A stretch of 64,000 nt of DNA from Sinorhizobium kostiense. GTDB lineage: Bacteria > Pseudomonadota > Alphaproteobacteria > Rhizobiales > Rhizobiaceae. The first letter of the stretch is position 1. Every line of letters starts with the position of its first letter. The position numbers and the translations under genes were made by a program. Below are positions 56,295-64,000 of the stretch, piece after piece. The notes beneath the pieces were generated by a model that was not told where the DNA came from, did no database searches, and was given only the letters and a program-made list of their open reading frames with translations. The stretch is taken from the NCBI RefSeq assembly GCF_017874595.1, contig NZ_JAGILA010000004.1:1-64000 (forward strand), read 5' to 3'.

Positions 56295-56319
56295 AACGCA
56301 TGAGAGCGAAAATTGTTTC
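56295..56319 (-). promoter_or_regulatory. Possible EcfG-type promoter of the DUF883 pair
   Basis: On the minus strand GAAAC (56319-56315), 16-base spacer, CGTT (56298-56295). One mismatch from GGAAC. It lies about 135 bases upstream of the DUF883 gene, in an otherwise empty 220-base gap. Confidence 0.35.
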
Positions 56320-56381
56320 GGTAAATCCTATCGTTGCTACTGGGCCGCCTCAGCGGTGTCTGGTGGTGGGGCGGCAATTGT

Positions 56382-57167
56382 TCAGATCGATGCAGCTTGC
56401 GGAAGTACGAAGGGAGTATCGTGCTCCGGTGCAACGCTCACCCGCATTCGACATCCGAACACTGCTTCCATGGCATCGTCGGTGAGCACATCCCTCGGCG
56501 CTCCACTGGCGCGAATACGCCCCGCCTTCATCATCACCATTCGGTCGGCGAACATCGCGGTCAAATTGAGGTCATGCATCACCGCGATGACGCCGCCACC
56601 CCCTTCGCAGAACTGGCGCGCGAGTCGCATGATCGTCAGCTGATGGCGAATATCGAGGCTCGAGACCGGCTCGTCGAGCAGCAGATAGCGCGGCTCCCCA
56701 TCACCGACCGGCGCGGAAATCTGGCAGAGCACGCGGGCAAGCTGCACGCGCTGCTGCTCGCCGCCCGAAAGCTCCCTGTAGAAGCGGCCGGAGAAACCTG
56801 CCAGGTCGACGGCTTCGAGGGCTTCGTCGGCGAGGCGCTCAGGCCGAGTCGTGGCTGCGGCGGCTGAAAGGCCGAGCCCGACGATTTCCCGCACTGTAAA
56901 GGGGAAGGAGACGACCGTTGCTTGCGGTAGGACGCCACGCTTGAGTGCCAACTCCCACGGCCTCAGGCGGGACAGATCATGACCATTGATCGCCACCCGA
57001 CCGGCGGACAGCGCAAGCTCGCCCGAAATCGCCTTCAGGGTCGTCGTCTTGCCCGAACCGTTCGGACCGACGATCGCGGTCATCGAGCCGGGTGCGACAT
57101 CGAACGAAACGCCGTTCAGCACTTGTCGGCCGGAAAGGCGGACGGAGATATCGTATACCCTGATCAT
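56382..57167 (-). CDS. hmuV: Heme ABC transporter ATPase HmuV
   Basis: 261-residue ATP-binding subunit. Walker A GPNGSGKTTTL, Q-loop LPQATVVSFPFT, signature LSGGEQQRVQLARV, Walker B LLLDEPVSSLD, H-loop VMHDLNLTA. ATG 57167 lies five bases after the hmuU stop. Powers heme import across the inner membrane. Confidence 0.94.
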   Translation of the reverse strand: MIRVYDISVRLSGRQVLNGVSFDVAPGSMTAIVGPNGSGKTTTLKAISGELALSAGRVAINGHDLSRLRPWELALKRGVLPQATVVSFPFTVREIVGLGLSAAAATTRPERLADEALEAVDLAGFSGRFYRELSGGEQQRVQLARVLCQISAPVGDGEPRYLLLDEPVSSLDIRHQLTIMRLARQFCEGGGGVIAVMHDLNLTAMFADRMVMMKAGRIRASGAPRDVLTDDAMEAVFGCRMRVSVAPEHDTPFVLPQAASI

Positions 57168-57172
57168 GCGCG

Positions 57173-58294
57173 TCACAGTCCCATATGCGAGCGCCCGCGG
57201 AGCAGGATCCACAGGAAGAAGGGCGCGCCTACAAAGGCGGTGATAATGCCGATCGGCAGTTCGGCGGGCGAAACGATCGTGCGCGCGAGCATGTCGGCGA
57301 AGATCAGCATCGTGCCGCCGAGGAGAGCCGCAGCCGGAAGCAGGTAGCGGTGATCGGGGCCGATCACCAGGCGCAACAGATGCGGCACAACGATCCCGAC
57401 AAAGCCGATGCCGCCGCAGACGGCGACGGATGCGCCGGTCGCGGCGGCGACGCTCAGAATGGCGATGTTCTTCAGCCGCTGCACGGGGATGCCCATATGA
57501 AAGGCTGCCGCCTCTCCAAGCGTGATCGCGTTCAAGCCCCGCGCCAGGAAAGGAGTTGTGGCAAGCGCCAGGAGAATGATCGGCCCGGCAGCAGCGATCT
57601 TTGTCCAACTGGCGCCGGCGAGAGAGCCGAGGCCCCAGAAGGTGAGGTCGCGCAATTGTTTGTCGTCGGCAATGAACACGAGCACGCCGGTCACCGCATT
57701 GGCCAGGGCACCAAGAGCGATCCCCGCCAAAAGCATCGTCGCCACGGAGGTCTGGCCGCCGCGGGTCGCGATGCGGTAGAGCAACACCGTGGTTGCAAGG
57801 CCACCGCAGAAGGCGCCGAGTGGTAGTGCGTAGACGCCGAAAAGCGCTAAGAGCGGAGCGAGAGCGGCGCTGCCGAGCACGATCGCCAGAACGGCGCCGA
57901 GGCTTGCACCCGAGGAAACGCCGACGAGGCCAGGGTCGGCGAGGGGATTGCGGAAGAGGCCTTGCATGACGGCGCCGGAAACCGCGAGCGCTGCGCCGAC
58001 CAGCATGCCGAGCACAGCACGCGGCAGACGGATGTCGAGGATTATGATGCGGTCGCGCGCACTCAGCCCCTGGTCGGCCGCTGCCTCGCCGGCAAGCCAG
58101 CGCAGGACGTTGCCCAGCGACGCATCGGCCGCGCCGGTCACGATCGATGTGGCGAAGGTCGCAAGCGCGAGGGCGGCCAGCACGACGATGACAAAGCGCG
58201 CCAGGCGCGAGCGATCGCCTCTCCTCCATGCATGGAGAAGTTCGCCGGCCAATTCGGGCGCGCTTCTACCGCCCATGGCTTCACTCGGAGTCAT
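57173..58294 (-). CDS. hmuU: Heme ABC transporter permease HmuU
   Basis: 373-residue permease of the BtuC/FecCD family with about ten hydrophobic segments. Family motifs include LPRAVLGMLVGAALAVSGAV, GLVGVSSGASLGAVLAIVLG and FVGIVVPHLLRLVIGPDHR. ATG 58294 follows GGAAAG and overlaps the hmuT end by 14 bases. Confidence 0.94.
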   Translation of the reverse strand: MTPSEAMGGRSAPELAGELLHAWRRGDRSRLARFVIVVLAALALATFATSIVTGAADASLGNVLRWLAGEAAADQGLSARDRIIILDIRLPRAVLGMLVGAALAVSGAVMQGLFRNPLADPGLVGVSSGASLGAVLAIVLGSAALAPLLALFGVYALPLGAFCGGLATTVLLYRIATRGGQTSVATMLLAGIALGALANAVTGVLVFIADDKQLRDLTFWGLGSLAGASWTKIAAAGPIILLALATTPFLARGLNAITLGEAAAFHMGIPVQRLKNIAILSVAAATGASVAVCGGIGFVGIVVPHLLRLVIGPDHRYLLPAAALLGGTMLIFADMLARTIVSPAELPIGIITAFVGAPFFLWILLRGRSHMGL

Positions 58295-59228
58295 TGGCTT
58301 TCTTTCCATAGATCGCCGCATTCAATTCGCGGATCGCGCTTGCTGTGCGCGGACCGAAGCCGAGCAGGTGCAAGCCGTCCATGCGGATCAGCGCCTTGGC
58401 CTTTGCGGCGGGGGTGAGGCTAAGGGCCGGCAGGGCAAAGAGCGCATCGGCGCTCGTGCCATGGCTCCCGCCCCGGTCCATCATCAGGATAACGTCCGGC
58501 ATCGCCTCGACGATCGCCTCGTCGGTCATGGCCTTGTAGCCGGTAAAGCCGCCGGCGGCATTGGCCGCACCTGCGAGACCGAGGATGCTGCTGGCGGCCG
58601 TCCCGGTGCCCGAAGCCATGATTTTGCCGCCCTCTGTGCTGAGGACGAAGAGGACACGTTTGCGGTCGCCTTCCGGTCGGAGATCGGCGCCCGCCAGGGT
58701 GGCGTCCAGCTCCTTCTCGACTGATCGGGCGAGGGCTTCCGCTTTGTCCTCGACCCCGAGAAATGCGCCGACCGCCCGGATCTTGGCGAGGATCCCCTGC
58801 CGGTCGTAGGTCTCGGCGATCGTGGTGAAAGGGATGTTTGCTTCTTTAAGCAGTGCGAGTGCTTCCGGTGGCCCGCTGCCTTCGACCGCGACGATTGCCG
58901 TCGGATTGACGGCGATGATGCCCTCCGGAGCCAATCGCCGCATGTAGCCGACGTCGGGGAGCCTCAAGGCCGCCTCGGGATAGGTGCTGGTCGAATCCCG
59001 TCCGACGAGCCGGCGCTCTTCGCCGAGCGCATAGATGATCTCCGTGACCGCGCCGCCGACGGAAACAACGCGCGAGGTGTCCGGCTGCTCCAGGCTCTCA
59101 GCCATTGCTGGGCGCAGGAGGTGCGAGGATTTCGGGACAATCGCCGGCAGGACGAAGGGTGCGGCGACCGCAATCAAGGTAAGCACCAGTTCCCAAAAGC
59201 GAAATCGGCGAAAGTCGAAACCGCTCAT
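58281..59228 (-). CDS. hmuT: Heme-binding periplasmic protein HmuT
   Basis: 315-residue substrate-binding protein of the heme importer. ATG 59228 follows GGAGGTG. The N-terminal hydrophobic segment (FWELVLTLIAVAAPFVLPAI) serves as signal or anchor. The mature part has RVVSVGGAVTEIIYALGEER, the canonical TroA-like start, and the YPEAALRLPDVGYMRRLAPE segment with the Tyr expected to bind heme. Confidence 0.93.
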   Translation of the reverse strand: MSGFDFRRFRFWELVLTLIAVAAPFVLPAIVPKSSHLLRPAMAESLEQPDTSRVVSVGGAVTEIIYALGEERRLVGRDSTSTYPEAALRLPDVGYMRRLAPEGIIAVNPTAIVAVEGSGPPEALALLKEANIPFTTIAETYDRQGILAKIRAVGAFLGVEDKAEALARSVEKELDATLAGADLRPEGDRKRVLFVLSTEGGKIMASGTGTAASSILGLAGAANAAGGFTGYKAMTDEAIVEAMPDVILMMDRGGSHGTSADALFALPALSLTPAAKAKALIRMDGLHLLGFGPRTASAIRELNAAIYGKKANDSE

Positions 59229-59238
59229 GTTCACCTCC

Positions 59239-60300
59239 TCAGGCTGCGGCGATGGTGTCGAGGCGTGGCAGTCCTTCGACGAGCAAGCGCCATTCCGGCC
59301 GTTCGGCATAGCCTTCCTTGCGCTTGCCGAAGAACTGGATGACCATCTCACCTTTGGCGTCGAGAGCCTCGAGTGAGGTTACATGCCCATCTGCGGTCGG
59401 CTTGCGCACGGCCCAGAGTTCGGCGATGTGGTCGCGGCGCAGATGCAGGTGGAACGTGGGATCCATCACGTTGAGCCAGGGGCCCATGGCGGCGATGTTC
59501 GCAACCCGCCCGGAATGGATCTGTATGACGCCGCGGCTGCCGACGAAGCACATGATGGGCAGCTCGATTTCGGCGCTGCCGCGCAGCATCGCTTCGATGC
59601 CGGCAGGATCAAGCCGCCAGGCGAGGTCATCACCGACTGCGTGAAGAGCCTGGCGCCGCCCGATATTCAGCTTGCGCAGCATGCCGTGGAACTGATGTGT
59701 GTCGGTCAGCTTCGTCCAATGGTCGCGCAATTCCTCCGCATCGACCGTGCTATCCGGCCTGTCGCCGTCCCTGGAAAGGCCAGCTTCGGCAATGAAGTCT
59801 TGGGATTGGTCGTCCAGCCGAAGTTCCTCGACGATCCTGTTATAGGCCGCCTTGTTCGAGGCCGGGCGCAGATGGACCTTGTGAACGGCATCGCCCCATT
59901 TGTCGAAGAACTGCAGGCTGCAACGGACGGTGCCTTCGGCGTCGGCCTTCGAGACGGCGAATCCGTGGGCCCAGGCACTGGGGAAAACGCGCAGATCGAT
60001 CTCGGAGCCGAGCACAAGAGCCGCCATCTTTCCCGCCTGTACGTTCTCGTAGTTGCCGATCTTCTCGTGGACGGCGCTTTCGTTGCGGGTGAGCGCGAGC
60101 ACTTCGCCGAGATCTACCGCGCGCTCGAGGAAGCGATTGGCGTCGCTGTCGATGCGGACGGCGGTGAAGCCGCATTCCGCTGCGACAAGTGCGGCTTCGC
60201 AAATACCGAGTTGGGCGGCAATGTCACGCTCCCGCAGCTTCGGGTGCGCGGCACGATAGGCGCGGATCTCGGAAGGGTTGTGGCGCATGCTCTTGTCCAT
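59239..60300 (-). CDS. hmuS: Heme-handling protein HmuS
   Basis: 353-residue cytoplasmic protein of the HemS/HmuS/ChuX family made of two related halves. Residues 1-40 have EIRAYRAAHPKLRERDIAAQ. The C-terminal half has the CFVGSRGVIQIHSGRVANI segment with conserved residues that contact heme. ATG 60300; ATG 60288 is an alternative. It binds or degrades incoming heme and is followed by hmuT. Confidence 0.93.
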   Translation of the reverse strand: MDKSMRHNPSEIRAYRAAHPKLRERDIAAQLGICEAALVAAECGFTAVRIDSDANRFLERAVDLGEVLALTRNESAVHEKIGNYENVQAGKMAALVLGSEIDLRVFPSAWAHGFAVSKADAEGTVRCSLQFFDKWGDAVHKVHLRPASNKAAYNRIVEELRLDDQSQDFIAEAGLSRDGDRPDSTVDAEELRDHWTKLTDTHQFHGMLRKLNIGRRQALHAVGDDLAWRLDPAGIEAMLRGSAEIELPIMCFVGSRGVIQIHSGRVANIAAMGPWLNVMDPTFHLHLRRDHIAELWAVRKPTADGHVTSLEALDAKGEMVIQFFGKRKEGYAERPEWRLLVEGLPRLDTIAAA

Positions 60301-60311
60301 CGTCACCTTGG

Positions 60312-60494
60312 CTATTTGTTCAAAATCAGTTTCCCTTGGCGCGTGATCCTCATCCGGTAGGTCGCGCCGCCGTGGGAAATCAGGATCTCGCTGTCGCCGC
60401 CGAACAGTTCGCGGCTTTCCACGATTCGCGTCGACTGACTGATCGGGCTCGGCGGCTCGGATGATCTCTGCGTTTCGCGGTCGTTCGGTGTCAC
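60312..60494 (-). CDS. hmuP: Heme-uptake regulator HmuP (HemP family)
   Basis: 60-residue HemP/HmuP protein. The family core SRELFGGDSEILISHGGATY and RMRITRQGKLILNK is complete. In rhizobia it activates heme-uptake genes. Starts at GTG 60494, ends 11 bases before hmuS. Divergent from the exported protein gene; the gap holds an iron-box-like palindrome. Confidence 0.9.
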   Translation of the reverse strand: MTPNDRETQRSSEPPSPISQSTRIVESRELFGGDSEILISHGGATYRMRITRQGKLILNK

Positions 60495-60570
60495 GGATTA
60501 AGCCAGTTCGCAAAGTGATCGCCCGGGGTGTCTTTCCCAGCGTTCCTGTCGCGCATGTCATTTGCTATCT

Positions 60571-60585
60571 TGACTTCATTACTCA
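60571..60585. promoter_or_regulatory. Iron-responsive box (TGA-N9-TCA) between hmuP and the exported-protein gene
   Basis: tgacttcattactca in an AT-rich stretch, TGA-N9-TCA as in the IRO boxes bound by RirA in rhizobia. It lies about 75 bases from each of the two divergent genes. Confidence 0.5.
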
Positions 60586-60657
60586 TATTTTTTTAAGGAC
60601 GCAATACAGGATGTTTACAGTCAAGTATTATGCCCCGAAGCCTTCGCGGGGCGGAGC

Positions 60658-61110
60658 ATGGATGGTGTCGTGATGGTCTATCTTTCCCGTTTCGTCTTTT
60701 GGGCAGCAACGGCCGTACTGTCCGCCCCAGACGCGGTCCTTGCGCAAGATGCGGTCGCTTCGGGCGGACTGGCGATCGAACTTAACGAGGTCACTCCTTC
60801 GGAGAAGGGCTGCAAGCTGACCTTCGTTGCCGACAACGGCTTCGACCAGTCGCTCTCCAAAGTCACCTTCGAGTTCGTCCTTTTCGATCAGAAGGGCCTC
60901 GTCGAGCGAATGGCCGTACTCGACTTCCGCGACCTGCCCTCCGGCAAGACGAAGGTTCGGCAGTTCGAATTGCCCGGCACGAAATGTGAGGCGGTCAAAA
61001 GCCTGCTGATCAACGATGCGCCGGCCTGCGTGGGTGAGGGTATCGACAAAGGCGCCTGCATGACACGTCTGAAGACCGGCTCCAGGTCGGCGGTGGATCT
61101 CAAGGGCTGA
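60658..61110 (+). CDS. Small exported protein of the heme locus
   Basis: 150 residues from ATG 60658, or 145 from ATG 60673. Signal peptide MVYLSRFVFWAATAVLSAPD with cleavage near VLAQDA. The mature protein is mostly beta-rich with GCKLTFVADNGFDQSLSKVT and two pairs of Cys that may form disulfides. No function recognised. It precedes the TonB-family gene, divergent from hmuP, so probably iron-controlled. Confidence 0.75.
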   Translation: MDGVVMVYLSRFVFWAATAVLSAPDAVLAQDAVASGGLAIELNEVTPSEKGCKLTFVADNGFDQSLSKVTFEFVLFDQKGLVERMAVLDFRDLPSGKTKVRQFELPGTKCEAVKSLLINDAPACVGEGIDKGACMTRLKTGSRSAVDLKG

Positions 61111-61147
61111 ATGCCCGTTCGCTGAAATGCCGTTGGAAGGCGATCTC

Positions 61148-62068
61148 ATGAAGCAAATCGTCAAATGGGGCGGGGCGATCGGCCTCTCGCTGCTGGCGCA
61201 TGCCGGCGGCGCAATCTTGTTCGAGCCGAGCGAGGACGAGGTCCTCATGGCCGGTGGCGCGGCGACCGAGGTCACCTTGCTCGGCGATGCATTTCAGGAT
61301 TCGCTTCAGGCCGGCGAGCCGTCCGAGCTCATTGAACCGACGGAAGAAGCGGCCGAGGAACTGACGCCGACGGAGATACAGCCGACGGAAGAGGCAGCCG
61401 AAGCGATCGAGCCGGCATTGCCCGATATCGCCGCGGAACAGCCGTCCGACGTGGTGCCAACGGAAGCGGACGTGATCCTGCCCGCGGAGGAGATTCCTGC
61501 CGCAGCGGTCGCCGAGGCACCGGTGGTCGCGAGCGTTGCGCCGGTCGAGACGGTTGTTCCGCAGGAGAAGCCGGAGCCGCCGAAGATTGAACGGCCCAAG
61601 GTCGAGAAATCGAAGCCGAAGAAGGAGCCCGTCAAGAAGAAGATTGCCCGAAAGAAGGCTGGCGAAAAGGGCGACAAGACGGCAACCCGCGTCAGGGGGC
61701 AGGCGGACGGCGTCGAAAGCGCCGCCGTGACTGCGGCGACGGGCGCAAGGCGGGGCGCTGCCGCTCAGGAAGCCGGCAACGCTGCAATCGACAACTACAA
61801 AGGCAAAGTCCGGCGAAAGCTCAGTCGAGCACGGTACTATCCTGCGGAAGCCAAGCGTCAGGGTCTGCGCGGCGTCGCGCATGTGCGCTTCACCGTGACT
61901 TCCAATGGAGGCCTTGCCGGCGTCAGTCTCGCCAGAAGCGCCGGCTCTTCGATTCTCGACGAGGCGGCGCTCGATGCGGTGCGCCGCGCCGCGCCGTTCC
62001 CGCCCATTCCAGCTAGAGCCGGACGAGACAGCTGGGTCTTTACCATTCCGATCGACTTCAAACGCTGA
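61148..62068 (+). CDS. tonB: TonB-family energy transducer
   Basis: 306-residue periplasm-spanning protein that passes proton-motive energy to outer-membrane receptors. N-terminal membrane segment (IVKWGGAIGLSLLAHAGGAI), a long Pro, Glu and Ala-rich middle, a Lys-rich stretch (PPKIERPKVEKSKPKKEPVK) and a C-terminal TonB domain (KVRRKLSRARYYPAEAKRQG, GVAHVRFTVTSNGGLAGVSL, ARSAGSSILDEAALDAVRRA). ATG 61148 follows GGAAGG; ATG 61127 is possible. No exbB or exbD gene is seen nearby. Confidence 0.9.
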   Translation: MKQIVKWGGAIGLSLLAHAGGAILFEPSEDEVLMAGGAATEVTLLGDAFQDSLQAGEPSELIEPTEEAAEELTPTEIQPTEEAAEAIEPALPDIAAEQPSDVVPTEADVILPAEEIPAAAVAEAPVVASVAPVETVVPQEKPEPPKIERPKVEKSKPKKEPVKKKIARKKAGEKGDKTATRVRGQADGVESAAVTAATGARRGAAAQEAGNAAIDNYKGKVRRKLSRARYYPAEAKRQGLRGVAHVRFTVTSNGGLAGVSLARSAGSSILDEAALDAVRRAAPFPPIPARAGRDSWVFTIPIDFKR

Positions 62069-62126
62069 ATGCCCTCTGCGGGCATGGCGGGCCTTCGCTT
62101 CAGGCCGACGTGCTCCGATTTAAATA

Positions 62127-62141
62127 TGAGTATAACGCTCA
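62127..62141 (+). promoter_or_regulatory. Iron-responsive box upstream of the DUF2325 operon
   Basis: tgagtataacgctca, a symmetric TGA-N9-TCA palindrome within atgagtataacgctcat, in an AT-rich stretch. Typical RirA-type IRO layout. It lies about 135 bases before the DUF2325 start. Confidence 0.6.
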
Positions 62142-62274
62142 TGTTTATACTTTACTGTAGCAATCAAGTTTAATAGGGTGCCGTCATCGCACAACCAGGC
62201 GGTGTGTACCGAAACAGGATTTGGAGGCGATCGGCGAGAAGGTTCGTCTCGCCGATGCAAGCGGAGAGGAATGC

Positions 62275-62685
62275 ATGCGCGGCAAGCGGCAGCAGAATTC
62301 GGGCAAGGTCGGCAACGGCAAGTCAAAGGTGGAAACGAGCCCGGCGCGGCCAGCGGTGGGCAAGGCGACGCTCGAGGGCCGCAGTTTCCTTTATGTCGGC
62401 GGCCGCGACTGCCAGGTCGCCCATTTGCGTGAGATCGCCAGCTCCTATGGCGCCGAACTTATCCATCATGACGGCGGTCTACGCGAAGCGGTCTCGCGTA
62501 TCGACCGGGTTCTGCCCTCGGTCGACTGCGTCTTCTGCCCGATCGACTGCATCAGCCACGACGCATGTCTTCGCGTGAAGACGGGCTGCAAGAAGTGGGG
62601 CAAGGCCTTCGTGCCGCTGCGCAATGGATCAAAGTCGAGCCTGGAACGGGCGCTTCAGGATCTCTCCGCCGGCGCCGACGAATGA
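62275..62685 (+). CDS. DUF2325-family protein
   Basis: 136-residue protein. The core FLYVGGRDCQVAHLREIASS, LIHHDGG and DCVFCPIDCISHDACLRVKT has several Cys and resembles the DUF2325 fold (a Rossmann-like sheet). Basic, low-complexity N-terminus. ATG 62275 follows GGAGAGGA; the frame is open to TTG 62221. First gene of the small iron-boxed operon. Function unknown. Confidence 0.75.
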   Translation: MRGKRQQNSGKVGNGKSKVETSPARPAVGKATLEGRSFLYVGGRDCQVAHLREIASSYGAELIHHDGGLREAVSRIDRVLPSVDCVFCPIDCISHDACLRVKTGCKKWGKAFVPLRNGSKSSLERALQDLSAGADE

Positions 62686-62749
62686 TTCCCAATGGAGAGA
62701 AAGGAGCGGACGGCATTGCCGATCTCCGCCGACGCATGGAGTGTCCACG

Positions 62750-63025
62750 ATGAGTGATGAGCGTCTCGATCAGATGATGTTGATCGGTCTTCACAAGCTG
62801 GCGTGCCAGTTCGGCGACGGGCTGGTGCCGGAGCTTTACGAGTTGCTGACGCGGCGCGCTCGAATGTTGGAGGAGAACCCGAACGTCACCGAATTTCCGG
62901 CAGGCCAGGCGAGGCAGCCGGGACGGGGGTCGCTCGGGCTTGCGCCGGGGGCCGAGGGCGTTATCCTGCCGTTCCCGCGCCCCGCGGCAAATCCCGCTTC
63001 GGAACGGCAGGCGCTCGAGAGGTAA
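62750..63025 (+). CDS. Hypothetical protein, second gene of the iron-boxed operon
   Basis: 91 residues. N-terminal helices (LDQMMLIGLHKLACQFGDGL, VPELYELLTRRARMLEENP), then a Pro- and Gly-rich tail. No family recognised. It ends three bases before the heme oxygenase-like gene, so it is translated in the same operon. Confidence 0.6.
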   Translation: MSDERLDQMMLIGLHKLACQFGDGLVPELYELLTRRARMLEENPNVTEFPAGQARQPGRGSLGLAPGAEGVILPFPRPAANPASERQALER

Positions 63026-63028
63026 GCC

Positions 63029-63343
63029 ATGTACTTTGCGATGAACCGTTTCCGAGTCGCCTCCGGCAAGGAAGAAGCCTTCGAGGCTGTCTGGAAGGGC
63101 CGCAACTCGAGCCTTGCGGAAATGCCTGGTTTCATCGACTTCCATCTGCTGAGGGGCGAGAGCGTTCCGGAAGAGGGCTACACGCCGTTCATCTCGAAAT
63201 CGACCTGGGAAAGCAAGGACGCGTTCCTCGCCTGGACGAAATCGGAAAGCTTCCGGTCGGCACACAGGAGCGCCGGCGACAGCCGGGCCATGTATCTCGG
63301 ACCGCCGAAATTCGAGGGCTATACCGTCGTCGAGGGGGCGTAG
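63029..63343 (+). CDS. hmuQ: HmuQ/IsdG-like heme oxygenase (ABM fold)
   Basis: 104-residue protein of the antibiotic biosynthesis monooxygenase superfamily. The segments MYFAMNRFRVASGKEEAFEA, MPGFIDFHLLRGES and WESKDAFLAWTKSESFRSAH follow the Bradyrhizobium HmuQ/HmuD heme-degrading enzymes, including the AHRSAG helix whose His binds heme. It should free iron from heme taken in by HmuTUV. ATG 63029. Confidence 0.8.
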   Translation: MYFAMNRFRVASGKEEAFEAVWKGRNSSLAEMPGFIDFHLLRGESVPEEGYTPFISKSTWESKDAFLAWTKSESFRSAHRSAGDSRAMYLGPPKFEGYTVVEGA

Positions 63344-63485
63344 GGGAAGGCTTCAGGCTCGTGCCCGTTCTTACCCCTCTGGGCCTGCGGCATATCCCCG
63401 ACAAGGGGAGGTGGCTTCTCCTCGCTTCGGCCGAAACACTTCTGCAAGCGGAGAGCTGCGGTTGAGGCGCAGGGCGCGCCGCACA

Positions 63486-63540
63486 TTTTCTCCCCCCTGT
63501 GGGGGAGATGGCCGGCAGGCCAGAGGGGGTGACCAGGGCA
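63486..63540. repeat. Dispersed intergenic repeat fragment
   Basis: tttctcccccctgtggggga then gatggccggcaggccagagg and ggtgacc. This pattern is common between rhizobial genes. It lies between the hmuQ-like gene and the convergent DUF423 gene, in a gap of 229 bases with no other feature. Confidence 0.6.
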
Positions 63541-63572
63541 GCAGCGCCAAGAATGCATCCGACCCAGCAACA

Positions 63573-63935
63573 TCAGCCGCGCGGCAAGAAGCAACCCAGC
63601 GCCACGGCCAGCCACCCCGCCATCATCGTCAAACCGCCAATGGGTGCCGACATCGGAAAGAAACCGTGTCCGGCAAAATGACGCAGTGTCAGGTCCCCGG
63701 CAAAGAGCGCCGTTCCTACTGCCAACAATAGGGCGGAAAGCGCGGCGGTGCGAAAATGTGCCCACCCGCCATGAAGCGCGACGAGCGCCGGTGCATGGGC
63801 GAGACACATGGCGGATGCCCCGCCGAGCAGCCGTGGATCCGCCCCATGCGAAGCGGCTGCCGCGGCGGCAACGCCGAAGAGGCCCATCAGCCCGGCAACG
63901 AAAAGCATGGTCGAGCGGAGCGTGCCGGCGGGCAT
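63573..63935 (-). CDS. DUF423 family membrane protein
   Basis: 120-residue integral membrane protein with four hydrophobic segments. DUF423 features are VAGLMGLFGVAAAAAASHGA, the ALHGGWAHFRTAALSALLLA part and APIGGLTMMAGWLAVALGCF. Function unknown. Confidence 0.85.
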   Translation of the reverse strand: MPAGTLRSTMLFVAGLMGLFGVAAAAAASHGADPRLLGGASAMCLAHAPALVALHGGWAHFRTAALSALLLAVGTALFAGDLTLRHFAGHGFFPMSAPIGGLTMMAGWLAVALGCFLPRG

Positions 63936-63940
63936 CCGAG

Positions 63941-64000
63941 CTATTCCTTGTTTTGCATGTGAAGGGCGAGCCGGGTTATCGGCGCGAGGATGATTTCCCT
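63941..64000 (-). CDS. C-terminal end of an unidentified gene (rest beyond window)
   Basis: Reading leftwards from the window edge, 19 open codons encode REIILAPITRLALHMQNKE, then TAG at 63943-63941. The stop lies five bases before the DUF423 ATG, which suggests an operon. Too short to identify. Confidence 0.4.
   Translation of the reverse strand, partial: REIILAPITRLALHMQNKE

Noticed and set aside
56382-58229. A single 615-residue reading of hmuV extended across hmuU
   Set aside because: Only the last 261 residues are HmuV. The upstream part is an out-of-frame reading of hmuU with high Arg content; hmuV has its own ATG at 57167.

Overview
The window is a chromosomal segment from an alphaproteobacterium of the Sinorhizobium/Ensifer group (Rhizobiaceae). 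The GC-rich codon use, the RIME-type palindromes and the other dispersed palindromic repeats, the PhyR-NepR-EcfG locus beside a sorbitol/mannitol (smo-mtlK) operon, the hmuPSTUV heme locus and the CyaC-type redox-sensing adenylate cyclase all match the S. meliloti chromosome in gene content and order, as recalled from general knowledge. Nothing looks like phage, plasmid, IS or CRISPR. The window is ordinary core and near-core chromosome with several interesting small parts.

Layout. 1-2.25 kb: a PKD-domain secreted protein followed by a serralysin-like RTX zinc protease, cut by the window edge. 2.6-6.05 kb: a fused ring-cleaving dioxygenase-hydrolase (MhqO-MhqD type), an SDR and CysQ. 6.46-11.96 kb: a complete branched-chain amino acid ABC operon (livHMGF, a DUF6867-like membrane protein, livK). 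12.0-13.7 kb: an OhrR/MarR regulator divergent from a Tat-type chloroperoxidase-like hydrolase, with three operator-like palindromes. 13.9-20.75 kb: the urease cluster ureD-A-B-(GT29-like protein)-C, then a peroxiredoxin and an ABM monooxygenase, then ureE-F-G. 20.9-25.5 kb: an RND efflux pump with its periplasmic adaptor.

25.9-41.3 kb: reductive pyrimidine catabolism. It holds an NMT1/THI5-type ABC importer with an embedded GNAT gene, a cupin, dihydropyrimidinase, the M20 carbamoylase/ureidopropionase, a RutR-like TetR regulator and the dihydropyrimidine dehydrogenase pair preA/preT. CyaC and a LysR/alcohol dehydrogenase pair are interleaved. Two similar palindromes, in front of the carbamoylase gene and preT, suggest shared control by the RutR-like regulator. 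41.4-51.5 kb: the smoC regulator and the smoEFGK-smoS-mtlK operon for sorbitol and mannitol uptake and oxidation, ending in a HAD phosphatase and an FGGY pentulose kinase.

51.5-56.2 kb: the general stress response core: phyR (rsiB1), nepR (rsiA1), ecfG (rpoE2) and the HWE kinase rsiC. phyR and nepR are divergent and share back-to-back EcfG promoters. A third EcfG promoter drives what looks like a small RNA with C-rich loops (51574-51706), resembling GsrN of Caulobacter. Two small membrane-stress proteins follow. 56.4-63.3 kb: iron and heme: hmuPSTUV, a small exported protein and a TonB-family protein, then a DUF2325 gene, an unknown gene and an IsdG/HmuQ-like heme oxygenase. Two TGA-N9-TCA iron-box-like palindromes sit at the promoters. 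63.6-64 kb: a DUF423 membrane protein and the end of an unidentified gene.

The most interesting candidates are the GT29 (sialyltransferase)-like protein in the urease operon, the GsrN-like small RNA, the paired RutR-like operators and the iron-boxed operon ending in a heme oxygenase. All calls come from reading the sequence; no database search was run.
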